Assembly: GCF_005517195.1 (NCBI RefSeq)
Contig: NZ_CP040244.1
Span: forward strand, 6,590,001 to 6,654,000
Reading direction: 5' to 3'
DNA from: Streptomyces vilmorinianum
GTDB taxonomy: Bacteria > Actinomycetota > Actinomycetes > Streptomycetales > Streptomycetaceae
DNA length: 64,000 nt
In this document: in pieces, positions 25,014-33,011 of the stretch
Layout: each line of letters starts with the position of its first letter
Position numbering within the stretch: position 1 is the stretch's first letter
Program-made: the position numbers and the translations under genes
The notes under the pieces: model-generated
Told to the model about the DNA's origin: nothing
The model's database searches: none
What the model saw: the letters and a program-made list of their open reading frames with translations, nothing else

Positions 25014-25472
25014 CTATGCGGGCGCCGTCGCCTCCTCCAGGGCGTCGGTGCCCTTTCCGTACGCCACGAGGGTCAGCACGATCAGGCCGAGCACGACGGT
25101 CATGAACGCGAACGCGCCCCAGCCGATCAGCCCGATCGTCACCGCGCCGAGCAGCCCGTGCACGACGGCGCAGCCGATGAGCAGGGCCCGTCCCGCGCGA
25201 CCGGGGCTCTTGTCGCGGATGCCGGCGATCAGGGCGACGGTGGCGCAGAGGGCGAGCAGGAGGCCGGAGACGATGCCGAGCGCCCAGGTGCCGGTGACCA
25301 TCGCGTCCGGGTCGAGTCCGTCGAGGGACATCGACTGGGCCTCGACGAACCCCGCCATGATGGCGTTGATCGCCACGATGCCCGGCGCCTCCAGGTACAG
25401 CACCGCCGCCGTCACGAGCGCTATCGGTCTGCGGGCCACCTCGGCCACCCCCCTGAATACGGCTGTTACCAA
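25014..25472 (-). CDS. Hypothetical four-helix membrane protein
   Basis: A 152-residue integral membrane protein with four predicted transmembrane helices (about 17-40, 62-85, 95-115, 117-140) and short loops. The longest reading frame uses a TTG at 25472 without a ribosome binding site; GTG codons 8 and 11 codons later, after an AGGGGG stretch, may be the true start. The gene is convergent with maf, 18 bases from its stop, and divergent from accA2. No family recognised beyond DUF-type small membrane proteins. Confidence 0.75.
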   Translation of the reverse strand: MVTAVFRGVAEVARRPIALVTAAVLYLEAPGIVAINAIMAGFVEAQSMSLDGLDPDAMVTGTWALGIVSGLLLALCATVALIAGIRDKSPGRAGRALLIGCAVVHGLLGAVTIGLIGWGAFAFMTVVLGLIVLTLVAYGKGTDALEEATAPA

Positions 25473-25802
25473 CGGTATGAACGACAGCGCGAAGGCTACT
25501 AACGGGTAAACCTTCGGACAAGGGTCTGCGCGGGAGGACCGGGCGGCAAAGAATCATTGAGCCATTCGTAGGGACTCCACAAAGAAACCCGTTCGGCGAC
25601 TGGTCGCCGGAACAGAGACCTGCGCCACACCTCGGAGCTACTGTGCCGTAAAGGAACCCTGCGTACCGTGGTACGACAAGGGATTTCGCGACCCGAGCAG
25701 GCCTCGCATCACGCTCCGTGTGGGCAAGCTCACCACTGGGGACGGGTCGAAAGGCCGTGTCGGCAGTCCCTAAACTCAGCTTGTTTCAAGGAGGGAGCCA
25801 TC
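25473..25802. other. 330-bp divergent intergenic region upstream of accA2
   Basis: Lies between the divergent four-helix membrane protein gene and accA2. It holds one small palindrome (GTACC-GT-GGTAC, 25663-25674) and the accA2 Shine-Dalgarno AAGGAGGG at its end. No coding signal; it is presumably the accA2 promoter region. Confidence 0.6.
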
Positions 25803-27557
25803 GTGCGCAAGGTGCTCATCGCCAACCGTGGCGAAATCGCTGTCCGTGTCGCCCGTGCTTGCCGGGATGCCGGGATCTCGAGCGTAGCCGTCTACGCCGA
25901 CCCGGACCGGGACGCTCTGCACGTCCGCGCGGCCGACGAGGCGTTCGCCCTGGGCGGTGACACCCCGGCCGCCAGCTACCTGGACATGGCCAAGGTGCTC
26001 CAGGCCGCGAAGGACTCCGGAGCCGACGCCATCCACCCCGGCTACGGATTCCTTTCCGAGAACGCCGAGTTCGCCCAGGCCGTCATCGACGCGGGCCTGA
26101 CCTGGATCGGCCCGCCGCCGCAAGCCATCCGCGACCTCGGCGACAAGGTGGCCGCCCGTCACATCGCCCAGCGCGCCGGCGCCCCGCTGGTGGCCGGCAC
26201 CCCCGACCCGGTCTCCGGCGCCGACGAGGTCGTCGCCTTCGCCCAGGAGCACGGCCTCCCGATCGCGATCAAGGCCGCGTTCGGTGGTGGCGGCCGTGGT
26301 CTGAAGGTCGCCCGCACCCTCGAAGAGGTGCCGGAGCTGTACGACTCCGCCGTCCGCGAGGCCGTCGCCGCCTTCGGCCGCGGCGAGTGCTTCGTCGAGC
26401 GCTACCTCGACAAGCCCCGTCACGTCGAGACCCAGTGCCTGGCCGACTCGCACGGCAACGTCGTCGTCGTCTCCACCCGCGACTGCTCCCTGCAGCGCCG
26501 CCACCAGAAGCTGGTGGAGGAGGCCCCGGCCCCGTTCCTGAGCGAGGCGCAGAACGCCGAGCTGTACGCGGCGTCGAAGGCCATCCTGAAGGAGGCCGGC
26601 TACGTCGGCGCCGGCACGGTGGAGTTCCTCGTCGGCCTCGACGGAACGATCTCCTTCCTCGAGGTCAACACCCGCCTCCAGGTCGAGCACCCGGTCACCG
26701 AAGAGGTCACCGGCATCGACCTCGTACGGGAGATGTTCCGCATCGCCGACGGCGAGGAGCTCGGCTACGACGACCCCGCCGTGCGCGGTCACTCGATCGA
26801 GTTCCGCATCAACGGTGAGGACCCGGGCCGCGGCTTCCTGCCCGCCCCCGGCACCGTCACCACCTTCAACGCGCCCACCGGCCCCGGCGTCCGCCTCGAC
26901 GCCGGTGTCGAGTCCGGCTCCGTGATCGGCCCGGCCTGGGACTCCCTCCTCGCCAAGCTGATCGTCACCGGCGCCACCCGCGAGCAGGCCCTGCAGCGCG
27001 CCGCGCGTGCGCTCGCGGAGTTCAAGGTCGAGGGCATGGCCACCGCCATCCCGTTCCACCAGGCCGTCGTCGTCGACCCGGCCTTCACCGCGGACCCGTT
27101 CCGGGTCCACACCCGGTGGATCGAGACCGAGTTCGTCAACGAGATCAAGCCGTTCGCCCCGGCGGGCGGTGAGGCCGAGGAGGACGAGTCCGGCCGCGAG
27201 ACCATCGTCGTCGAGGTCGGCGGCAAGCGCCTGGAGGTCTCCCTGCCCTCCTCGCTCGGCATGACCCTGGCCCGTACCGGACTCGCCGCCGGCGCCAAGC
27301 CCAAGCGCCGCGCCGCGAAGAAGTCCGGCCCCACCGCCTCCGGTGACACCCTCGCCTCCCCGATGCAGGGCACGATCGTCAAGGTCGCGGTCGAGGAGGG
27401 CCAGGAGGTCAAGGAGGGCGACCTGATCGTCGTCCTGGAGGCCATGAAGATGGAGCAGCCCCTCAACGCGCACCGCTCCGGCACCGTCAAGGGCCTCTCC
27501 GCCGAGGTCGGCGCCTCCGTCACCTCCGGCGCCGCGATCTGCGAGATCAAGGACTGA
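25803..27557 (+). CDS. accA2: Acyl-CoA carboxylase alpha subunit (biotin carboxylase + BCCP)
   Basis: A 584-residue biotinylated subunit. Residues 1-450 form the biotin carboxylase (KVLIANRGEIAVRVARACRD at the start, ATP-grasp loop AAFGGGGRGLKV, and EVNTRLQVEHPVTEEVTG); residues about 510-584 form the biotin carrier domain with AMKM and biotinylated Lys549. It carboxylates biotin for several beta subunits, including PccB and AccB, providing methylmalonyl-CoA and malonyl-CoA. The GTG at 25803 follows AAGGAGGG by 6 bases. Gene order matches S. coelicolor accA2. Confidence 0.96.
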   Translation: MRKVLIANRGEIAVRVARACRDAGISSVAVYADPDRDALHVRAADEAFALGGDTPAASYLDMAKVLQAAKDSGADAIHPGYGFLSENAEFAQAVIDAGLTWIGPPPQAIRDLGDKVAARHIAQRAGAPLVAGTPDPVSGADEVVAFAQEHGLPIAIKAAFGGGGRGLKVARTLEEVPELYDSAVREAVAAFGRGECFVERYLDKPRHVETQCLADSHGNVVVVSTRDCSLQRRHQKLVEEAPAPFLSEAQNAELYAASKAILKEAGYVGAGTVEFLVGLDGTISFLEVNTRLQVEHPVTEEVTGIDLVREMFRIADGEELGYDDPAVRGHSIEFRINGEDPGRGFLPAPGTVTTFNAPTGPGVRLDAGVESGSVIGPAWDSLLAKLIVTGATREQALQRAARALAEFKVEGMATAIPFHQAVVVDPAFTADPFRVHTRWIETEFVNEIKPFAPAGGEAEEDESGRETIVVEVGGKRLEVSLPSSLGMTLARTGLAAGAKPKRRAAKKSGPTASGDTLASPMQGTIVKVAVEEGQEVKEGDLIVVLEAMKMEQPLNAHRSGTVKGLSAEVGASVTSGAAICEIKD

Positions 27558-27577
27558 CGACCCGTTTGTACGCTGGG

Positions 27578-27610
27578 AAGGGCCCGCAGGCACACCGCCT
27601 GCGGGCCCTT
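27578..27610 (+). terminator. Hairpin terminator after accA2
   Basis: Perfect 14-bp arms (27578-27591 and 27597-27610) with a 5-base loop, 20 bases after the stop. Confidence 0.9.
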
Positions 27611-27630
27611 CGCCGAACCGAGGAGCCCCC

Positions 27631-28176
27631 ATGCGTGCCGACGCGCGCCGCAACCACGAGCGGCTGCTGACCGAGGCCCGGGCCGCCTTCGCGGAGCACG
27701 GCACGGACGCCTCCCTTGAGGACGTCGCCCGCCGCGCGGGGGTCGGCATCGGGACGCTCTACCGGCACTTCCCCACCCGTGACGCGCTGATGAACGCGGT
27801 CTTCCAGGAGGCCCTGGGCGCGCTGCTCCAGCGGGGCCGCGAGCTGGCGGAGGCCGACGACCCGTGTCCGGCCCTCGTGGAGTGGCTGCGCTCCCTGATC
27901 ACTCATGCGAGTGAGTACCGGGGGCTCGCCCGGGCGCTCATGTCGGCCTCGCAGGACGAGAGTTCGGCCCTTGCGCCGTGCAGCCTGCCGCTGCGCGCGG
28001 CCGGCGAGATCCTGCTGTCCCGCGCCCGGGACGCGGGCACGGTCCGTGACGAGGTGTCGACCGGCGATCTGATGCAGCTCACCAACGCCATCGCGCTCGC
28101 CGCCGAAGAGTGCCCGGACGACACGGAGTTGCCGGACCGGCTGCTCGAACTCACCCTCCGGGGCCTCAAGGCCTGA
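27631..28176 (+). CDS. TetR-family regulator
   Basis: A 181-residue repressor. The DNA-binding domain covers residues 1-50 (RRNHERLLTEARAAFAEHG, then LEDVARRAGVGIGTLYRHFP, the standard TetR helix-turn-helix), followed by a C-terminal ligand domain of the SCO1712/TetR_C type. The ATG at 27631 has a GAGGAG site. It follows accA2 across a terminator and precedes a hypothetical gene 20 bases downstream, so it may regulate that gene or itself. Ligand unknown. Confidence 0.92.
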   Translation: MRADARRNHERLLTEARAAFAEHGTDASLEDVARRAGVGIGTLYRHFPTRDALMNAVFQEALGALLQRGRELAEADDPCPALVEWLRSLITHASEYRGLARALMSASQDESSALAPCSLPLRAAGEILLSRARDAGTVRDEVSTGDLMQLTNAIALAAEECPDDTELPDRLLELTLRGLKA

Positions 28177-28196
28177 CGTTCCGGAAGAATCGGTGC

Positions 28197-28646
28197 ATGA
28201 CGATTCTCGACGAGCGGCTGTTCGGCCACTGGTACAGCGGCCCCTTCGACGTCGGGGCGATGGAGACGAGCGAGCTCGACTTCCTGCCCGACGGGCGCGG
28301 CTGGAGCCGCTTCGACAGCATCAGCTCGGAGCTCGGCATCGGCCGGTTCCACTGGAGTTGCCCCGGTCCCGGCCTCCTGGAGATCCGCTACGACCTCCGG
28401 ATCAGCGGCACGTGGGACGTCGGGACGACCGGCTTCGCCTCCGTCGACCACAACGGGCCGGACGACGAGGTGATACGTACCGGATACCGGATCGGCCCGG
28501 ACACACCGCCGTACGGCGACGAGTCCGTCACGACCCTGCGGCTCGACGCCTTCGTCGAGGGTGCGTCGCACTTCGCGCGCGGCCGCCGGGACATCACGAC
28601 CGACGACGACGTCTCCGCCGCGATCGTCCCGTACAGCGCGCGCTGA
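28197..28646 (+). CDS. Hypothetical soluble protein downstream of a TetR gene
   Basis: A 149-residue beta-rich protein (FGHWYSGPFDVG, WSRFDS, FHWSCPGPGLLEIRYDLR). The alternating pattern resembles small lipocalin-like or immunity-type beta proteins, but I cannot assign a family. The ATG at 28197 has GGAAG 10 bases upstream. It lies 20 bases after the TetR gene in the same direction and is probably cotranscribed. It converges on the DeoR-family gene, with the two stops 4 bases apart. Confidence 0.78.
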   Translation: MTILDERLFGHWYSGPFDVGAMETSELDFLPDGRGWSRFDSISSELGIGRFHWSCPGPGLLEIRYDLRISGTWDVGTTGFASVDHNGPDDEVIRTGYRIGPDTPPYGDESVTTLRLDAFVEGASHFARGRRDITTDDDVSAAIVPYSAR

Positions 28647-28650
28647 GTGC

Positions 28651-29619
28651 TCAGCGGCGGCGCATGTCCGCGACCCGTGCCGTGCGCTCCGGCGCCATCG
28701 CCTCGGCGCTCAGCGCGGCGGTCGCGGCACCACGGAACTGACCGGCCGGGTGGCGACCGCGCTGCCCGGGAAGCGGCAGGTCACGGCGCTGGCGGCCGCC
28801 CGGGGGGACCGCGTCACCACCGGCCCCCGCACCCGCGCCCGTACCGGCCACCGCGATCTGGACGCCCTGGTCGGCCAGCGCCTGGAGCTCCGTCGCGGCC
28901 CGGTCGTCGTGCGCCGGGGGCTCGTCGGTGACCAGCCGCGTGATCACGTCCGTGGGCACCGTCTGGAACATGGTGTCGGTGCCGAGCTTGGTGTGATCGG
29001 CCAGGACCACGACCTCCGCCGCCGCCTGCACCAGCGCCCGGTCCACGCTCGCGGAGAGCATGTTGGACGTGGACAGGCCGCGCTCGGCGGTCAGGCCGCT
29101 GCCGGACAGGAAGGCGCGGGAGACCCGGAGCCCCTGGAGGGACTGCTCGGCCCCGCTGCCCACCAGCGCGTAGTTCGAACCGCGCAGCGTGCCACCGGTC
29201 ATGACGACCTCGACACGGTTGGCGTGGGCGAGCGCCTGGGCGACGAGCAGGGAGTTGGTGACCACGGTCAGGCCGGGCACGCGGGCGAGCCGGCGGGCCA
29301 GCTCCTGCGTGGTCGTCCCGGCGCCGACGACGATGGCCTCGCCTTCTTCGACGAGGCTCGCGGCGACGTCGGCGATGGCCGTCTTCTCCGCGGTCGCGAG
29401 ATGGGATTTCTGCGGGAAGCCGGACTCTCGCGTGAAACCGCCCGGCAGTACCGCACCGCCGTGCCGGCGGTCGAGGAGTCCTTCTGCCTCCAGTGCCCGC
29501 ACGTCTCGCCGTACGGTCACTTCTGAGGTCTGGACGACGCGGGCGAGCTCACGGAGCGACACGGCCCCATTGGCTCGCACCATTTCGAGGATCAACTGAC
29601 GACGTTCTGCAGCGAACAC
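28651..29619 (-). CDS. DeoR-family transcriptional regulator
   Basis: A 322-residue regulator. The N-terminal DeoR helix-turn-helix is clear (AAERRQLILEMVRANGAVSL, then VSEVTVRRDVRALEAEGLL-like text with RRHGGAV), followed by the DeoRC sugar-phosphate domain (GAGTTTQELARRL, VVTNSLLVAQ, GGTLR, VVVLADHTK). Homologues usually end near residue 255; here the last 65 residues are a low-complexity Gly/Arg/Pro tail. The GTG at 29619 lacks a ribosome binding site and has TACTGT 7 bases upstream. Its place among nucleoside genes makes it a candidate regulator of them, but no operator of the CTACGCGCGTAG type is in its own promoter. Confidence 0.9.
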   Translation of the reverse strand: MFAAERRQLILEMVRANGAVSLRELARVVQTSEVTVRRDVRALEAEGLLDRRHGGAVLPGGFTRESGFPQKSHLATAEKTAIADVAASLVEEGEAIVVGAGTTTQELARRLARVPGLTVVTNSLLVAQALAHANRVEVVMTGGTLRGSNYALVGSGAEQSLQGLRVSRAFLSGSGLTAERGLSTSNMLSASVDRALVQAAAEVVVLADHTKLGTDTMFQTVPTDVITRLVTDEPPAHDDRAATELQALADQGVQIAVAGTGAGAGAGGDAVPPGGRQRRDLPLPGQRGRHPAGQFRGAATAALSAEAMAPERTARVADMRRR

Positions 29620-29656
29620 GAAACTGACAGTAACCCCACCCAGGGATACTTTTCAG
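29620..29656 (-). promoter_or_regulatory. Candidate leaderless promoter of the DeoR-family gene
   Basis: Read on the minus strand: a -35-like CTGAAA, an 18-base spacer and the -10 TACTGT, followed after 7 bases by the GTG start at 29619. This fits a leaderless vegetative promoter. Confidence 0.55.
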
Positions 29657-29785
29657 CACTATGCGCCGAATTGCAGAAGATACGCACAGACGGGGCCCCC
29701 AAGTGGTATGGGAGGCCCCGTCGTTGATCGATCTATGCCCCGCCTTGCCGGGGGTTGTCCAGATCTTCCCAGGCGGGAGGGCGGG

Positions 29786-31225
29786 TCAGCCCTCGCCCGC
29801 CGTCTTTCGGGTGTGCAACTGCCGTGCCACTTCCGCGATCGAGCCCGACAGGGAGGGGTACACGGTGAAAGCGTTTGCGATCTGTTCGACCGTCAGATTG
29901 TTGTCGACCGCGATCGAGATGGGGTGGATCAGCTCGCTCGCCTTCGGGGCGACGACACAGCCGCCGACCACGATCCCGGTGCCCGGGCGGCAGAAGATCT
30001 TGACGAAGCCGTCCCGGATGCCCTGCATCTTCGCGCGCGGGTTGCGCAGCAGCGGCAGCTTGACGACCCGGGCGTCGATCTTGCCCGCGTCCACGTCCGC
30101 CTGGGTGAACCCGACGGTCGCGATCTCCGGGTCGGTGAAGACGTTCGAGGAGACCGTCTTCAGGTTCAGCGGGGCCACCGCGTCGCCGAGGAAGTGGTAC
30201 ATCGCGATGCGGCCCTGCATGGCCGCCACCGAGGCGAGCGCGAAGACGCCGGTGACGTCACCGGCCGCGTAGACGCCGGGGGCGGAGGTACGGGAAACCT
30301 TGTCGGTCCAGATGTGGCCCGAGTCCTTCAGTCGGACGCCGGCCTCCTCCAGACCCATTCCGGCCGAGTTCGGGATCGCGCCGACCGCCATGAGGCAGTG
30401 CGTACCGGAGATGACCCGGCCGTCGGCGAGGGTGACCTCGACCCGGTCGCCGACGCGCTTGGCGGACTCGGCGCGCGAGCGGGCCATGACGTTCATGCCG
30501 CGGCGGCGGAAGACGTCCTCCAGGACGGCGGCGGCGTCGGGGTCCTCGCCCGGCAGCACCCGGTCGCGGGAGGAGACGAGGGTGACCCGGGAGCCGAGGG
30601 CCTGGTAGGCGCCGGCGAACTCGGCGCCGGTGACACCGGAACCGACCACGATGAGCTCCTCGGGGAGCTCCTTGAGGTCGTAGACCTGGGTCCAGTTCAG
30701 GATCCGCTCGCCGTCGGGCCGGGCGTCGGGCAGCTCGCGCGGGTGGCCGCCGGTCGCGATCAGCACGGCGTCGGCGGTCAGCGACTCCTCGGAGCCGTCG
30801 GCGGCGGTCACGATCACCTGGCGGGAGCCGTCCACGGACTGGCGGCCCGAGAGCCGGCCGCGGCCGCGCAGGACGCGGGCTCCGGCGCGGGTGACGGAGG
30901 CGGTGATGTCGTGGGACTGGGCGAGCGCGAGGCGCTTCACCCGTCGGTTGACCTTGCCGAGGTCCACACCGACGACGCGGGCGGCCTGCTCCAGCGGCGG
31001 GGTGTCGTCGGCGACGATGATGCCCAGCTCCTCGTACGAGGAGTCGAAGGTGGTCATCACCTCGGCCGTCGCGATGAGGGTCTTCGAGGGGACGCAGTCG
31101 GTCAGGACGGACGCGCCGCCGAGGCCGTCGCAGTCGACGACGGTCACCTCCGCGCCGAGTTGGGCGGCCACCAGGGCAGCCTCGTATCCGCCGGGTCCGC
31201 CGCCGATGATCACGATCCGGGTCAC
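29786..31225 (-). CDS. Lpd-like NAD(P)H flavoprotein (quinone reductase type)
   Basis: A 479-residue FAD protein of the lipoamide dehydrogenase superfamily: FAD-binding IGGGPGGYEAA at the start, NAD(P)-binding VGSGVTGAEFA at mid-length, and YAAGDVTG. The redox disulfide is missing: the usual CxxxxC reads ASVLTDC, with only the second cysteine kept, and the C-terminal His-Pro-Thr...Glu active site reads YPSLSGS. M. tuberculosis LpdA (Rv3303c) has the same losses and acts as an NAD(P)H:quinone reductase, so this gene is not a lipoamide dehydrogenase. The GTG at 31225 has a weak ribosome binding site. It stands alone on the minus strand. Confidence 0.92.
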   Translation of the reverse strand: MTRIVIIGGGPGGYEAALVAAQLGAEVTVVDCDGLGGASVLTDCVPSKTLIATAEVMTTFDSSYEELGIIVADDTPPLEQAARVVGVDLGKVNRRVKRLALAQSHDITASVTRAGARVLRGRGRLSGRQSVDGSRQVIVTAADGSEESLTADAVLIATGGHPRELPDARPDGERILNWTQVYDLKELPEELIVVGSGVTGAEFAGAYQALGSRVTLVSSRDRVLPGEDPDAAAVLEDVFRRRGMNVMARSRAESAKRVGDRVEVTLADGRVISGTHCLMAVGAIPNSAGMGLEEAGVRLKDSGHIWTDKVSRTSAPGVYAAGDVTGVFALASVAAMQGRIAMYHFLGDAVAPLNLKTVSSNVFTDPEIATVGFTQADVDAGKIDARVVKLPLLRNPRAKMQGIRDGFVKIFCRPGTGIVVGGCVVAPKASELIHPISIAVDNNLTVEQIANAFTVYPSLSGSIAEVARQLHTRKTAGEG

Positions 31226-31407
31226 TGGGATCTACGCCTCGCGCTCTCGTTCTGCCGGGGAGTCCCCCCGCTGGGATGCAGTGCGTACGCCATTGTCCCG
31301 CACGCTTCAAGTGCGTACCCCATTGTCCCGTACGCCCGGGGCCCGCTCTCGCCGGGGCCTCCATACGGCCCCACCTCGGACTTCCGCGTGCACGCTCTCC
31401 CCTCCCG

Positions 31408-31413
31408 TACCCT
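31408..31413 (+). promoter_or_regulatory. Candidate leaderless -10 for the GGCT-like gene
   Basis: TACCCT (TANNNT) ends 7 bases before the ATG at 31421; no Shine-Dalgarno sequence is present. Confidence 0.5.
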
Positions 31414-31420
31414 CGATCCC

Positions 31421-31858
31421 ATGTCGCTCTACGCCGCGTACGCCGGCAACCTCGACGCGCGGCTCATGTCCCGCCGCGCCCCGCACTCCCCGCTGCGCGG
31501 CACCGGCTGGCTCAACGGCTGGCGGCTGACCTTCGGCGGCGAGCAGATGGGCTGGGAGGGAGCGCTGGCCACGATCGTCGAGGCCCCGCGCTCCCAGGTC
31601 TTCGTCGCGCTCTACGACATCGCGCCGATGGACGAGGACTCGATGGACCGCTGGGAAGGTGTCGGCCTCGACATCTACCGCCGGATGCGCGTACGGGTGC
31701 ACACCCTGGACGGCGAGGAGGCGGCCTGGGTGTACGTCCTGAACGCGTACGAGGGCGGGCTGCCGTCCGCGCGCTACCTCGGCGAGGTCGCGGACGCGGC
31801 CGAGTCGGCGGGCGCGCCGCACGACTACGTGATGGAGCTGCGCAAGCGTCCGTGCTGA
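31421..31858 (+). CDS. Gamma-glutamylcyclotransferase-like (AIG2/GGCT) protein
   Basis: A 145-residue protein of the GGCT fold: it begins LYAAYAGNLDARLM, matching the YGSNL signature, and has FVALYDIAPMDEDSMDRWEG containing the conserved Glu-rich region. Family members release 5-oxoproline from gamma-glutamyl peptides or amines, but substrates vary. The ATG at 31421 has TACCCT 7 bases upstream and no ribosome binding site, so it is probably leaderless. It precedes the purine nucleoside phosphorylase gene by 181 bases, with an operator between, so the two are probably separate units. Confidence 0.85.
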   Translation: MSLYAAYAGNLDARLMSRRAPHSPLRGTGWLNGWRLTFGGEQMGWEGALATIVEAPRSQVFVALYDIAPMDEDSMDRWEGVGLDIYRRMRVRVHTLDGEEAAWVYVLNAYEGGLPSARYLGEVADAAESAGAPHDYVMELRKRPC

Positions 31859-31946
31859 GGTCTCGGTCGCGGGTCGCGCGGGCGCCTCACCGCGCCGTTC
31901 GTGGGAAACGACAAGACAACGATCGCATGTCCGTCAGCATCGTCAT

Positions 31947-31958
31947 CTACGCGCGTAG
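31947..31958. promoter_or_regulatory. Nucleoside-gene operator, CTACGCGCGTAG (upstream of the phosphorylase)
   Basis: Perfect 12-bp palindrome 82 bases before the GTG of the purine nucleoside phosphorylase. It overlaps the expected -35 of the -10 candidate TACGCT at 31971-31976. The identical sequence lies before deoC and add, and a one-mismatch copy before deoA. Confidence 0.8.
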
Positions 31959-31969
31959 GAATTCTCGGG

Positions 31970-31987
31970 CTACGCTTCTGCGCGTAG
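31970..31987. promoter_or_regulatory. Second, relaxed operator half-sites CTACGC...GCGTAG
   Basis: Inverted half-sites CTACGC (31970-31975) and GCGTAG (31982-31987) are separated by 6 bases instead of abutting. It lies 23 bases from the perfect site, about two helical turns, which may allow cooperative binding. Confidence 0.5.
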
Positions 31988-32039
31988 GAAATCCGTCCGG
32001 GGCTCCCCTCGGACCCCCCTCCCCGAGGCGAGAGAGTCA

Positions 32040-32843
32040 GTGAACGCAACTGCCACCCCGTACGAGGCCGCCGAGGCCGCAGCCGCGCGTCTTCGCGAGC
32101 TGACCGGAGTCGAGAACCACGACGTCGCCCTGGTCATGGGCTCCGGCTGGGCCCCCGCCGTCGACGCGCTCGGCGCGCCCGAGGCCGAGTTCCCGGTGAC
32201 CGAGCTCCCCGGCTTCCCGCCGCCGGCCGTCGAGGGTCACGGCGGCAAGATCCGCTCGTACAAGATCGGCGAGAAGCGCGCCCTGGTCTTCCTCGGCCGC
32301 ACGCACTTCTACGAGGGCCGCGGCGTCGCGTCCGTCGCCCACGGCGTGCGCACCGCCGTCGCCGCCGGCTGCAAGACCGTCGTCCTGACCAACGGCTGCG
32401 GCGGTCTGCGCGAGGGCATGCGCCCCGGCCAGCCGGTCCTGATCAGCGACCACCTCAACCTGACGGCCGCCTCCCCGATCGTCGGCGCGAACTTCGTGGA
32501 CCTCACCGACCTGTACTCGCCGCGGCTGCGCGCGCTGTGCAAGGAGGTCGACGAGACCCTCGAAGAGGGCGTCTACGTGCAGTTCCCCGGGCCGCACTAC
32601 GAGACCCCGGCCGAGATCAACATGGTCCGCGTGCTCGGCGGCGACCTGGTCGGCATGTCCACCGTCCTGGAGGCCATCGCGGCCCGTGAGGCGGGCGCCG
32701 AGGTCCTGGGCATCTCCCTCGTCACCAACCTGGCGGCGGGCCTGTCGGGCGAGCCGCTGAACCATGAGGAGGTCCTCCAGGCGGGCCGCGACTCGGCGGC
32801 GCGGATGGGTGAGCTCCTGACGCGGGTCCTCGACCGCATCTGA
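32040..32843 (+). CDS. Purine nucleoside phosphorylase
   Basis: A 267-residue trimeric-type phosphorylase (PNP/MTAP family) that splits purine (deoxy)nucleosides with phosphate into base and (deoxy)ribose-1-phosphate. Signature blocks: VALVMGSGWAP (phosphate site), GRTHFYEG with the phosphate-binding His, VLTNGCGGL and the base-site region FPGPHYETPAEI; GMSTVLEAIAAREAG matches the [MV]STVPE-type motif of high-molecular-mass inosine/guanosine-specific enzymes. The GTG at 32040 follows GAGGCGAGAG. Two operator-like palindromes precede it. The phosphomutase gene downstream would convert its sugar phosphate product. Confidence 0.94.
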   Translation: MNATATPYEAAEAAAARLRELTGVENHDVALVMGSGWAPAVDALGAPEAEFPVTELPGFPPPAVEGHGGKIRSYKIGEKRALVFLGRTHFYEGRGVASVAHGVRTAVAAGCKTVVLTNGCGGLREGMRPGQPVLISDHLNLTAASPIVGANFVDLTDLYSPRLRALCKEVDETLEEGVYVQFPGPHYETPAEINMVRVLGGDLVGMSTVLEAIAAREAGAEVLGISLVTNLAAGLSGEPLNHEEVLQAGRDSAARMGELLTRVLDRI

Positions 32844-32845
32844 TG

Positions 32846-32945
32846 TGACCGGGGCTCGGCCCCGGACCCCGGACACGGCCGGAGCCGTACGGGGGTCTGG
32901 GGGCCCGCCCCCAGTTTCGGGAAGGGGCGGGGTGGGGGAAGGCTC
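32846..32945. repeat. Dispersed intergenic repeat (copy 1), with hairpin at 32897-32914
   Basis: The gap between the phosphorylase and phosphomutase genes holds GGGGCTCGGCCCC, a CTGGGGGC...GCCCCCAG hairpin (32897-32914) and AGTTTCGGGAAGGGG. The same two blocks recur in opposite order and orientation near 53850-53915. The hairpin may also act as a terminator for the phosphorylase gene. Confidence 0.6.
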
Positions 32946-33011
32946 CGCGCAGCGGCACCGGCGCCGACCCCGCCCGCACCCTCCCGCCCGTACCTCCGAA
33001 AGGCACACACC

